Shown piece after piece: positions 9,010 to 17,010 of a stretch of 64,000 nucleotides of DNA. The stretch is from positions 18,425-82,424 of the forward strand of contig NZ_CAMCWY010000013.1 in NCBI RefSeq assembly GCF_945882965.1, written 5' to 3'. Position 1 is the first letter of the stretch. Each line of letters begins with the position of its first letter. The notes beneath the pieces are model-generated. The model worked only from the letters and a program-made list of their open reading frames with translations. It had not been told where the DNA came from and made no database searches. A program made the translations under genes and the position numbers. Source of the DNA: Sphingorhabdus sp. EL138. GTDB lineage: Bacteria; Pseudomonadota; Alphaproteobacteria; Sphingomonadales; Sphingomonadaceae.

Positions 9010-10394
9010 TCACCGCGCGGTTGGACAGCGAAGATGACTTTGACGGGTGGCGTGCGCAATGTCGCGGCCTACTGCGTCTGGGTGCAAAGCCAGCCGATGT
9101 GGTGTGGCAGGTGGGCGCTCAGCGCACCGACCTGTTCTCCAATCCGGACAGCAAGATTGCGGCCGCACCCATTGCTGTGCCCAAGGGCTTTGCCGAACTA
9201 TCGCGATCCGTCATCTGCCATAATGATCCGGCGCGTTTTGGGCTTTTGTTTCAATTGCTGATCGACCTAAAGGCTGGACGGCGGCATATGGGCGACCGGG
9301 CTGACCCGTTGTTGCGCAAGCTTGATATCATGGCAAAAACCGTCCGGCGCGACATTCACAAAATGCGCGCTTTCGTCCGTTTTCGGCGGATCGAGGAAGA
9401 GGGCGACGAACATTTTATCGCGTGGTTTGAGCCTGAACATCATATCGTCCGCGCCAACGCGTCCTTCTTCATCCGCCGTTTTGGGGGCATGCGCTGGTCC
9501 ATACTGACGCCTGCACTTTCAATCCATTGGGACAAGAACATATTGTTGGAAGGACCAGCCGCGCGCAAGGAAGACGCGCCGTCCCAAGACGCAATTGAGG
9601 CGCAGTGGAAGACCTATTACGGGTCAACCTTCAACCCCGCCCGCCTAAAGGTGAAGGCGATGTTGAAGGAGATGCCCAAGAAATACTGGCACAATATGCC
9701 CGAGACCGCTTTGATCTCTGAACTCATCCAGTCTGCACGAAACCGCGAACTGGCGATGATTGAGAAAGAGATTGCAGCGTCCGTCGCCGATACATTGGCG
9801 ACGTTACAGGCCGAAGCCGGACGCTGCCGCCGTTGCCCTTTGTTTGGGCCAGCCACGCAGATTGTCTTTGGCGAAGGGCCAGAGCGCGCCAGGCTGATGT
9901 TCGTGGGTGAACAGCCTGGCGACCAAGAGGATATGCAGGGGCGACCCTTTGTGGGGCCTGCGGGACAGATATTCGATGCGGCCTTGGCCCAAGCTGGGCT
10001 GGACCGCGCGCAAGCCTATGTCACCAACGCCGTCAAACATTTCAAGTTCAAGCCAGAGGGCAAGCGACGCATCCACGAACGGCCGAATATCAGCGAAGTG
10101 AACCACTGCCGATGGTGGTTGAAACGCGAGATTGAGATATTGCAGCCCGACCTGATCATTGCCTTGGGCGCGACGGCGGCACGCAGTCTCACGGGGCGCA
10201 ATGTCGCGATTACCAAAAGCCGGGGCAGCATATTGGAAAGCGAGGAAGGCGTGCCTGTTTTGGTCACCATCCACCCAAGCTACCTGCTGCGCCTGCCCGA
10301 TGCCGAAATGGCCGCGCAGGAACGGCGCAACTTCGTCGCAGACCTCATGCAAGCGCGCGACCACATTGAAGCGCTTCAAATGGCGGCGACGTAA
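9006..10394 (+). CDS. UdgX-family uracil-DNA binding protein fused to DUF4130
   Basis: A two-domain protein of 462 residues. The N-terminal ~250 residues match the DUF4130 domain (TIGR03915-like) found with this system. The C-terminal ~200 residues are a UdgX uracil-DNA glycosylase-like domain. Visible motifs are the cluster cysteines CRRC (274-277) and Cys368, motif A GEQPGDQED (301-309), the R-loop KRRIH (353-357) and IHPSYLLR (422-429). In characterised UdgX the histidine of KRRIH bonds covalently to the abasic site after uracil excision; here it is His357. The GTG start at 9006 was chosen because it overlaps the upstream TGA. The 3' end overlaps the convergent alpha-galactosidase gene by 19 bp. 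Confidence 0.94.
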   Translation: MITARLDSEDDFDGWRAQCRGLLRLGAKPADVVWQVGAQRTDLFSNPDSKIAAAPIAVPKGFAELSRSVICHNDPARFGLLFQLLIDLKAGRRHMGDRADPLLRKLDIMAKTVRRDIHKMRAFVRFRRIEEEGDEHFIAWFEPEHHIVRANASFFIRRFGGMRWSILTPALSIHWDKNILLEGPAARKEDAPSQDAIEAQWKTYYGSTFNPARLKVKAMLKEMPKKYWHNMPETALISELIQSARNRELAMIEKEIAASVADTLATLQAEAGRCRRCPLFGPATQIVFGEGPERARLMFVGEQPGDQEDMQGRPFVGPAGQIFDAALAQAGLDRAQAYVTNAVKHFKFKPEGKRRIHERPNISEVNHCRWWLKREIEILQPDLIIALGATAARSLTGRNVAITKSRGSILESEEGVPVLVTIHPSYLLRLPDAEMAAQERRNFVADLMQARDHIEALQMAAT

Positions 10395-12499
10395 AACAGC
10401 AAGCAGGTTTCGGGATAGGCATGCGGCAATTGCAATCCATTGTGCATCAACGCCGCGCCGCTGAATATTGCGCCCTTGCCAGTCAGGTTCAACGTTTCAA
10501 TCGCCGACGGTCCTTTCACCGCCTGCCAGTTGTTTGGCCAAATGAGTTGCAGCCGATATTGGCGCTCCGGATCAAGACCATCAAACTTCAAACGCCCCGG
10601 CAAAACCTTTGTGTCGCTGGCGACATAAGCGAGCGAATATAATGCTTCGGATTTATCGCGCGCAACGACGCCGCTGGCGATCAACTGCGACGCGCTGTCC
10701 AAACGATAAAGGTCGCCTGTATGCAGCAAAGCACGATGTTTTTTATGCAAATCTATGGCATTTTTGAGCATATCAAGGTCCGCCGCCCGCTCGGTCAGCA
10801 AATTCAGCTCAAGCCCCATATGCCCCATAAATGCCGTCGCCGCGCGCATTTCCATCGACAGCCGCCGCCCCGTCACATGACATTTTGCTGGCCCTATATG
10901 ACAACCTAGCACTTCGAGAGGCAGGAAAAAGCTGGCCCCGCGTTGGATTACTTGGCGGTCTAGCGCGTCGTTGCTGTCGGACGTCCAAACACGGTCGCTA
11001 TGCGCCAAAACGCCCATGTCGGCCCGCGCGCCACCCGAGGAGCAGCTCTCAATTTCCACATGCGGATGCGCGCTGCGGACGCGGTCAAGCAAGGCGTAAA
11101 GTGCCTGAACTTGGGCAAAAGCGCGTGCTGTGCCGCCTTGCCCACCGGGATGGCTGAGGTCGCGGTTCATGTCCCATTTGATGTAGCTGATGTCATGATC
11201 GCGCAAAATCGCGTCGATGGCATGGAACAGATAATCAGCGACTTCGGCGCGGCTAATGTCCAACGCCAATTGCGAACGGAAAGGGACTTGTTCGACTCCT
11301 TCCAAGCCCAATACCCAATCGGGATGTGCGCGATACCGGTCGCTGTCAGGGTTGACCATTTCGGGTTCGAACCACAATCCGAATTCCATGCCAAGGCCCG
11401 TGACATGATCGACCAACGGGCCAAGGCCATCGGTATAGACGTCCCGCGATACGGTCCAATCACCCAGCCCCGCACGGTCATGGCGGCGGCCACCAAACCA
11501 GCCATCATCCAAGACAAAGCGCTCGACACCGATCGCCGCGGCGCGGGTCGCAAGCTCTTTCAGCTTGGCGACATCATGGTCGAAATAGACCGCCTCCCAT
11601 GTGTTGTAATGCACCGGGCGGGGCTTGACCCGAGTTTCAGGCCGCAGCAATTTTGTCCGCACATATTCGTGATATTTGCGGCTGAGCGCGCTTAGCCCGC
11701 TGTCACTATAAGCCGCAATAATCTCCGGACTTTCATAGCTCTCGCCCGGCGCTAGCCGCACTTCGCCGGGTAAAAGCAGCGCGCCAAGGCTGGCCAACAC
11801 CCGCCCATCGGTGAGCGAGTCCACCCGCAGGCGATGATTGCCGCTAAATGCCAGATGAAAACCATAGGCCTCGCCCGTGCTTTGTTTGGTATCGGCGGTG
11901 GCCAGCAGGATAGCGGGGTAGCTGAAATGCGACGTCCGCCCACTGCGGTTCTCGCGCAGATAGGTTGCTGCATTGCGGGCCACCCGCTCTTGCGTAAGCT
12001 CCTGCGTCCAACGTCCCGTAAAGCCGATAATGTCGGTCATCGCGTCCGGTACGGGCAGGCACGCGGTCATCATGTCGTTTAGATCAAGCGGCGTTGCCCC
12101 ATAATTGGTCAATGTTGACCGCAAGCGCAGCACGCCGCTGCACCCATCAAAATCAATCTCATATTCCAGCCCAAGCCGCGTGCGTTCGTCGCGACAAACG
12201 ATTTTGGCCCCCTGACCGCGCGGTTCAACCTTGGCGACCTCAAACAGGCTTCCCCAATCCTTGCCCGCCCGCTGCACGGCAAAGCCATGAAACATCGGAT
12301 GACCAAGCCCAGGCTCCATCGCCAAGGACAAAGGCAAGGACATATCGGCAACGCCGTGCATCCCTTGCCGTTCGGACAGCCGCTCCAACGCGGCAACATC
12401 AACGCCCAAGGGCAAGGCCGCGCCCCAATATAACACCGACAACGGCGCACCCCTGGCGCAGGCCAATATCAAGCAGCTATCTGGCGCATCAAAACGCAT
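10376..12499 (-). CDS. GH36 alpha-galactosidase
   Basis: A glycoside hydrolase family 36 alpha-galactosidase of 707 residues, about the usual length. It contains the N-terminal beta-sandwich, the (beta/alpha)8 barrel with the DDGWFGGR motif, the nucleophile aspartate in KWDMNRD (Asp443) and the acid/base aspartate in WTSDSND (Asp508). A C-terminal beta domain follows. No signal peptide is visible, so the substrate is probably hydrolysed in the cytoplasm after uptake. The ATG at 12499 gives the family-like start MRFDAPDS; ATGs at 12550 and 12559 are alternatives. It is divergent from the symporter and glycerol kinase genes, which suggests an alpha-galactoside containing glycerol. Confidence 0.92.
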   Translation of the reverse strand: MRFDAPDSCLILACARGAPLSVLYWGAALPLGVDVAALERLSERQGMHGVADMSLPLSLAMEPGLGHPMFHGFAVQRAGKDWGSLFEVAKVEPRGQGAKIVCRDERTRLGLEYEIDFDGCSGVLRLRSTLTNYGATPLDLNDMMTACLPVPDAMTDIIGFTGRWTQELTQERVARNAATYLRENRSGRTSHFSYPAILLATADTKQSTGEAYGFHLAFSGNHRLRVDSLTDGRVLASLGALLLPGEVRLAPGESYESPEIIAAYSDSGLSALSRKYHEYVRTKLLRPETRVKPRPVHYNTWEAVYFDHDVAKLKELATRAAAIGVERFVLDDGWFGGRRHDRAGLGDWTVSRDVYTDGLGPLVDHVTGLGMEFGLWFEPEMVNPDSDRYRAHPDWVLGLEGVEQVPFRSQLALDISRAEVADYLFHAIDAILRDHDISYIKWDMNRDLSHPGGQGGTARAFAQVQALYALLDRVRSAHPHVEIESCSSGGARADMGVLAHSDRVWTSDSNDALDRQVIQRGASFFLPLEVLGCHIGPAKCHVTGRRLSMEMRAATAFMGHMGLELNLLTERAADLDMLKNAIDLHKKHRALLHTGDLYRLDSASQLIASGVVARDKSEALYSLAYVASDTKVLPGRLKFDGLDPERQYRLQLIWPNNWQAVKGPSAIETLNLTGKGAIFSGAALMHNGLQLPHAYPETCLLFYVAAI

Positions 12500-12612
12500 G
12501 TGGCGCAAAATATTCTCTCCCTCGGGCGCAGTTGCGACAATCGCGCACATCAGACGCATTGCCTTTTCAAACACATGCTCTAGTTTCGCAACCAACAAAA
12601 GCGCAGAGCAAT

Positions 12613-12624
12613 TTGACGCGTCAA
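12613..12624. promoter_or_regulatory. Perfect 12-bp palindrome, candidate operator
   Basis: TTGACGCGTCAA is a perfect inverted repeat located 19 bp upstream of the symporter start, in the 143-bp divergent region shared with the alpha-galactosidase gene. Its position fits an operator for a LacI- or GntR-type repressor, but no regulator gene is adjacent. Confidence 0.35.
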
Positions 12625-12642
12625 GCAATAAGGGGAATTGCG

Positions 12643-14172
12643 ATGTTCGAAGCCAGTCAATCGGCCGTTCAATTCGGTATTTTTGTGGGCCTCATGGTCC
12701 TTATCGGCGTGTTTACATGGGTCAAGGTGCGCGGGAAAAATAACGCGGGGGGCGACCAGAGCAAAACCGACAAAGACATATTTCTGGCAGGCGGCGGGCT
12801 GAACTGGTTCTTGGTGGCCGGTGCCATTACGCTCACCAATCTTTCCACCGATCAATTGGTGGGCATGAACGGCAATCAAATGCTGTTGCTCGCGTGGTGG
12901 GAACTGGCGGGGTTTGTTGGGTTGCTGATCTTGGCCTTTGTCTTTGTGCCCATTTACTATCGTAACAATTGCACGACGGTGACCGAATTATTGGAAAAAA
13001 GATATAATGGTGGGAGCATTCGCACTGTCATTTCGGCGCTGTTTCTCATTGGCAATGTCTTCATCTATTTGCCCGCTGTCATCTATAGCGGGTCGCTGTT
13101 CATGCAGTCATTATTTGGCACGGACGTGCCCGTCATCGTCATCGCCAGCATCTTTGCGGTCGTCGGTGCGGCATATGCGATTTTGGGTGGGCTGCGCGCC
13201 GTCGCGGTGCTGGATAGCTATAGCGGCGTTGGCATATTGGGGTTGGCGCTGGCGGTGGTTATCTTGGCCCTGGCAGCGGTTAATTTCGATCTGTTTACCG
13301 GCGTTCCGGCCGAACGGATATCGATGATCGGCAGTTTGGATTCTCCCATCCCGTTCCATACTTTGTTTACAGGGATGATATTCATTCAGATATTTTATTG
13401 GTCCACCAATCAGAATATCACGCAAAAGGCATTGGCCGCGCCGACGGTGCGAGAGGCGCAGAAAGGGGTAATGGCCGCCGCGATTGTCCGCGTGCTCATT
13501 ATCCCGCCGATTGTCGTCATCCCCGGCGTCGTCGCTTACAAATTGTTCGGCGATGTTGGCGACCGGGCCTATGGCATGGTGGTCGCGCAAGTATTGCCAA
13601 ATTGGACCAGCGGCATGTTCGCCGCGATGATTGCAGCGGCTGTGCTCACAACTTTTTCGGCGGTTCTGAACGCGACAATCACGCTCTACACGGTCGATTT
13701 CCATCGTAAATTTATCAATGCCCAAACCAGTGCGATTACCCTCAACCGCGCGGTCGGCATTGGCGCAAGCATCGTCGCGATTATGTTGGTGCCTTTATAT
13801 GCTGGCGCCAGCAGCATCATCAACTTGCTGCAGGAACTGAACGGCCTGTCCTCCATGCCGATCTTGTCTGCCTTTATCGCTGGGCTATTGTTCAGCAATG
13901 TGGATGCGCGGGCGGCGATATTCGGTCTGGTCTATGGCGTTGGCATTTATGCGCTGCACAATTTTATACTCTACCGCCCGGACACCTTATATGCTGGCGA
14001 GACATTTTATCAGCATTTTGGCCTGCCTTGGCTGCATTATATTGACGTCATGGTCTTTGTGCTGGTTAGTTCGGTGCTGGTGGCGCTTGCGGTCAATCGT
14101 TTGGTTTTCGGCAACCGCGCGATATTCATTTTATCCAAGGAGGGACGCGCATTACGCGCGGCAGAGGCATGA
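12643..14172 (+). CDS. Sodium:solute symporter (SSS family), vSGLT/YidK-like
   Basis: A sodium-coupled transporter of 509 residues with about 13-14 hydrophobic helices. It carries the family segments DIFLAGGGLNWFLVAGAITLTNLSTDQLVG and, mid-protein, YWSTNQNITQKALAAP. The latter closely resembles the equivalent segment of the Vibrio sodium/galactose transporter. It starts at the ATG at 12643 behind AAGGGG; a longer in-frame reading upstream is not hydrophobic and is rejected. Its stop overlaps glycerol kinase by 4 bp. Together with the divergent alpha-galactosidase this suggests import of an alpha-galactoside such as galactosylglycerol, but the true substrate is inferred only from context. Confidence 0.92.
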   Translation: MFEASQSAVQFGIFVGLMVLIGVFTWVKVRGKNNAGGDQSKTDKDIFLAGGGLNWFLVAGAITLTNLSTDQLVGMNGNQMLLLAWWELAGFVGLLILAFVFVPIYYRNNCTTVTELLEKRYNGGSIRTVISALFLIGNVFIYLPAVIYSGSLFMQSLFGTDVPVIVIASIFAVVGAAYAILGGLRAVAVLDSYSGVGILGLALAVVILALAAVNFDLFTGVPAERISMIGSLDSPIPFHTLFTGMIFIQIFYWSTNQNITQKALAAPTVREAQKGVMAAAIVRVLIIPPIVVIPGVVAYKLFGDVGDRAYGMVVAQVLPNWTSGMFAAMIAAAVLTTFSAVLNATITLYTVDFHRKFINAQTSAITLNRAVGIGASIVAIMLVPLYAGASSIINLLQELNGLSSMPILSAFIAGLLFSNVDARAAIFGLVYGVGIYALHNFILYRPDTLYAGETFYQHFGLPWLHYIDVMVFVLVSSVLVALAVNRLVFGNRAIFILSKEGRALRAAEA

Positions 14173-15635
14173 GCGAATATATATTGGTCATTGACGAAGG
14201 CACGACATCTACGCGCGCCGTATTATTTACCAAAGACGGGACCGCCGTCGACAGTTGCCAGCGCCCGCTAACGCAGCATTATCCGCAACCTGGCCTTGTC
14301 GAACATGATGCGCAAGAAATCTGGAACCTGACGCTTGCTTGTGCGCAAGCGATGGTGGCCAAGGCTGGCGGCGCTGACCGCATCGCCAGCATCGGCATTA
14401 CTAACCAGCGCGAGACCGTGGTGTTTTGGGACAAACGCACCGGCAAACCGCTCGCGCCCGCCATTGTATGGCAGGACCGGCGGACGGCGGACATTTGCGC
14501 CGCGATGAAGGCGCAAGGCGAAGAACCCGTGGTTCAGGCGAAAACCGGATTGTTGCTTGACCCGTATTTCTCGGGATCGAAAATCGGTTGGGCGCTGGAA
14601 AATTGGTCGCAGTTAAAGGATGCGGGCGCACATCTGGCGGTGGGCACGGTCGAAAGCTACCTTGTCTACCGGCTGACGGGCGGAAGCCATATAAGCGACG
14701 CCAGCAATGCCGCGCGCACCGCGTTGATGGCGATTGGTAGCGGCGGATGGGATGACGGGTTGATGGACCTGTTCGGGGTTCCACGCGATATATTGCCAGA
14801 GATCACCGATTGCGCAGGCGACCTTGGCACGACCTTGCCGGAGCATTTCGGCGGCGCAATCCGAATTTCGGGCATGGCGGGGGATCAGCAAGCCGCAACC
14901 ATAGGGCAAGGTTGCTTTGCCGTCGGGCAGACCAAGGCGACCTTTGGCACCGGCGCGTTTGTGCTAACGCAAACTGGGACGACACTCCGCCAGTCGCGCC
15001 ACCGCTTGCTCTCGACGATTTTGTACCAGTTGCATGGCGAACGTCATTATGCGTTGGAAGGGTCAGTGTTTGTCGCGGGCAGCCTTGTGCAATGGCTGCG
15101 CGATGATCTGGGGCTTATCGCGCATGCCGCCGAAACTGAGCCGCTGGCGCGCAGCGTAACCGACAATGGCGGGGTTTATCTGGTACCTGCGCTTTCAGGC
15201 CTCGGCGCGCCGCATTGGCGTCCAGATGCCCGCGCCACGATCAGCGGGCTGAGCTTTGCGGCCAAAAAGGCGCATGTCGCCCGCGCTGCGCTGGAGGCGA
15301 TGGCGCATCAGACCTATGACCTTAAAACCGCCTTTGCCGCCGACGGTGCCGATTGGGCCGAGTTGCGCATTGATGGCGGGATGGTCGCGAATGACTGGAT
15401 GGCGCAAGATCTGGCGGACATGCTGGCGATTGATGTCGAACGCCCGGCCTTTGTCGAAACAACGGCGCTTGGTACAGCCATGCTCGCGGCGGTTGGTTGC
15501 GGACTATTCCCCTCGCTTGAGGATGCAGCCAGCATGCGGGGCGGGGTAACGCGTTTTGCACCGATACTTGGTGCAGAAGCGCGCGAAGCCCGCTTGGCTG
15601 GGTGGTCAAACGCGCTCGCCCGCGTTCTGCAATGA
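14169..15635 (+). CDS. glpK: Glycerol kinase
   Basis: Catalyses ATP-dependent phosphorylation of glycerol to sn-glycerol 3-phosphate. The 488 residues have the FGGY-kinase fold: the N-terminal phosphate loop DEGTTSTRAV, the substrate segment WQDRRTA, the GTGAFVL region and the C-terminal GGMVANDWMAQDLADML. The length is typical. It is translationally coupled to the symporter gene (ATGA), an unusual partner because glpK usually sits with glpF or glpD. Other FGGY sugar kinases are possible in principle, but the motif set is that of GlpK. Confidence 0.95.
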   Translation: MSEYILVIDEGTTSTRAVLFTKDGTAVDSCQRPLTQHYPQPGLVEHDAQEIWNLTLACAQAMVAKAGGADRIASIGITNQRETVVFWDKRTGKPLAPAIVWQDRRTADICAAMKAQGEEPVVQAKTGLLLDPYFSGSKIGWALENWSQLKDAGAHLAVGTVESYLVYRLTGGSHISDASNAARTALMAIGSGGWDDGLMDLFGVPRDILPEITDCAGDLGTTLPEHFGGAIRISGMAGDQQAATIGQGCFAVGQTKATFGTGAFVLTQTGTTLRQSRHRLLSTILYQLHGERHYALEGSVFVAGSLVQWLRDDLGLIAHAAETEPLARSVTDNGGVYLVPALSGLGAPHWRPDARATISGLSFAAKKAHVARAALEAMAHQTYDLKTAFAADGADWAELRIDGGMVANDWMAQDLADMLAIDVERPAFVETTALGTAMLAAVGCGLFPSLEDAASMRGGVTRFAPILGAEAREARLAGWSNALARVLQ

Positions 15636-15714
15636 TGCGCTGACCCAGACAGCTTATTGTAAGGCTGATGTCTGACTTGTTTTGGCGCGCATTTATCCGT
15701 AACGAATGGGATTA

Positions 15715-16854
15715 ATGACTGATGCTCTTGCACTGACTTATGCCCAACGACTGATCGCTTGCGAAAGCGTCACGCCCGCCACTGGCGCGGTGTTTGACGC
15801 GCTTGAACAGATGCTTGTCCCGCTGGGCTTTACCGTCGAACGTCTCATTTCAGGCGAAGGCGACACGAACCCCGCGCATGGCGCGCCTGTTGAAAATCTG
15901 TTCGCCATTCGTGCGGCAAGCGGAGGCCATTTTGCGTTCGCTGGCCATGTCGATGTAGTGCCGCCCGGCAATGGCTGGGCGAGCGACCCGTTTGTGCCAG
16001 AGATCAAGGGCGATTTGCTGCACGGACGCGGCGCTGTCGATATGAAGGGCAGTATCGCCGCCTTTGTTGCTGCGCTGCACGATATCCCGAAGGATGCAGG
16101 CACGATCAGCCTGATCATCACTGGCGACGAAGAAGGGCCAGCCATCCACGGCACACGGGCACTCATCACCCATATGCAGGCACGCGGTAGCATCCCTGAT
16201 TATTGCCTCGTTGGCGAACCCACCAGCGTCAACCGCTTGGGTGACATGATGAAAATCGGCCGTCGCGGCTCCGTGAACATGTGGATTTCGGTCGCTGGCA
16301 CACAAGGCCATGTCGCGTACCCGCATCTGGCGGACAACCCGATTCCTAGACTGATAGCGATTTTGGCGGCGATCGAAGCGATCACGCTCGATGAAGGCAC
16401 CGACTGGTTTCAGGCGAGCAATATAGAGATTACCGACCTAAATGTCGGCAACACAGCAACCAATGTCATTCCGGCCAAAGCTGAAGCGCGATTGTCGATC
16501 CGGTTCAATGATCTGCAAAATGGCGATGCGCTTGTTTTAAGGCTCCGTGCGCTTGTAGAGCACCATGGGGGCAACTTGACCGCTATGATATCCGGAGAGG
16601 CCTTCCTGACACCTCCTGGGGGTTTCTCAGCGGCTATAGCAGAGGCGGTGGAGGCTGTCGTCGGCATCGCACCCGAAGCATCGACGACGGGCGGCACTTC
16701 GGATGCGCGGTTCCTGACGAAAATATGCCCCGTGGTCGAATTTGGCCTGTGCAATGCAACGATGCATAAACTGGATGAAGCGGTAGCCATTGCCGACTTG
16801 ACCGCGCTCACGGAAATTTACCGCCGCGTGGCGCTCAAAATGCTGGCTGCTTAG
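15715..16854 (+). CDS. dapE: Succinyl-diaminopimelate desuccinylase
   Basis: An M20-family zinc amidase of the lysine/diaminopimelate pathway that hydrolyses N-succinyl-LL-diaminopimelate. Metal and catalytic motifs are FAGHVDVVPPG, GRGAVDMKGS, TGDEEGPA and the C-terminal GGTSDARF. The chosen ATG at 15715 gives MTDALALTYAQRL, 379 residues; an ATG three codons earlier (15706) is also possible, and neither has a strong ribosome binding site. The TAG stop is the first part of a long inverted-repeat element that fills the space to the next gene. Confidence 0.95.
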   Translation: MTDALALTYAQRLIACESVTPATGAVFDALEQMLVPLGFTVERLISGEGDTNPAHGAPVENLFAIRAASGGHFAFAGHVDVVPPGNGWASDPFVPEIKGDLLHGRGAVDMKGSIAAFVAALHDIPKDAGTISLIITGDEEGPAIHGTRALITHMQARGSIPDYCLVGEPTSVNRLGDMMKIGRRGSVNMWISVAGTQGHVAYPHLADNPIPRLIAILAAIEAITLDEGTDWFQASNIEITDLNVGNTATNVIPAKAEARLSIRFNDLQNGDALVLRLRALVEHHGGNLTAMISGEAFLTPPGGFSAAIAEAVEAVVGIAPEASTTGGTSDARFLTKICPVVEFGLCNATMHKLDEAVAIADLTALTEIYRRVALKMLAA

Positions 16855-17010
16855 GGTCAGGACCACTTAAATCCACCTTCGCGGTTTGAGGCCATTTTGT
16901 TCAGTGCAAGGCGGTAAGCGCATGCTTAGTGGTTCTAAGTCCAAGCTTGCCAACGCGGCATGGACAAAATGGGCCAAATCCGAAGGTGGATTTAAGTGGT
17001 CCTGACCCTA
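16852..17010. repeat. MITE-like inverted-repeat element with 30-bp perfect ends
   Basis: The outer ends are perfect inverted copies of about 30 bp beginning TAGGGTCAGGACCACTTAA and running into a CACCTTCG segment. Inside, imperfect complementarity continues (CCATTTTGT with ACAAAATGG, AAGCTTG, TTAGTGGTTCTAA), so almost the whole ~159 bp could fold into one hairpin. It encodes no protein. Both outer TAG triplets serve as stop codons, of dapE on the left and of the PQQ dehydrogenase on the right. A TA flank at both ends would fit a TA target duplication. Confidence 0.8.

Noticed and set aside
12500..12628. TTG-started extension of the alpha-galactosidase
   Set aside because: It would cross the palindrome and the divergent promoter region; the family N-terminus fits the ATG at 12499.
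12094..12642. 183-codon N-terminal extension of the symporter frame
   Set aside because: It is hydrophilic, overlaps the alpha-galactosidase gene on the other strand, and the ATG at 12643 has a good ribosome binding site and family-like N-terminus.
16852..17010. Attenuator or riboswitch after dapE
   Set aside because: The symmetric 30-bp perfect ends and partial copies elsewhere favour a mobile-element remnant over a gene-specific regulatory RNA.
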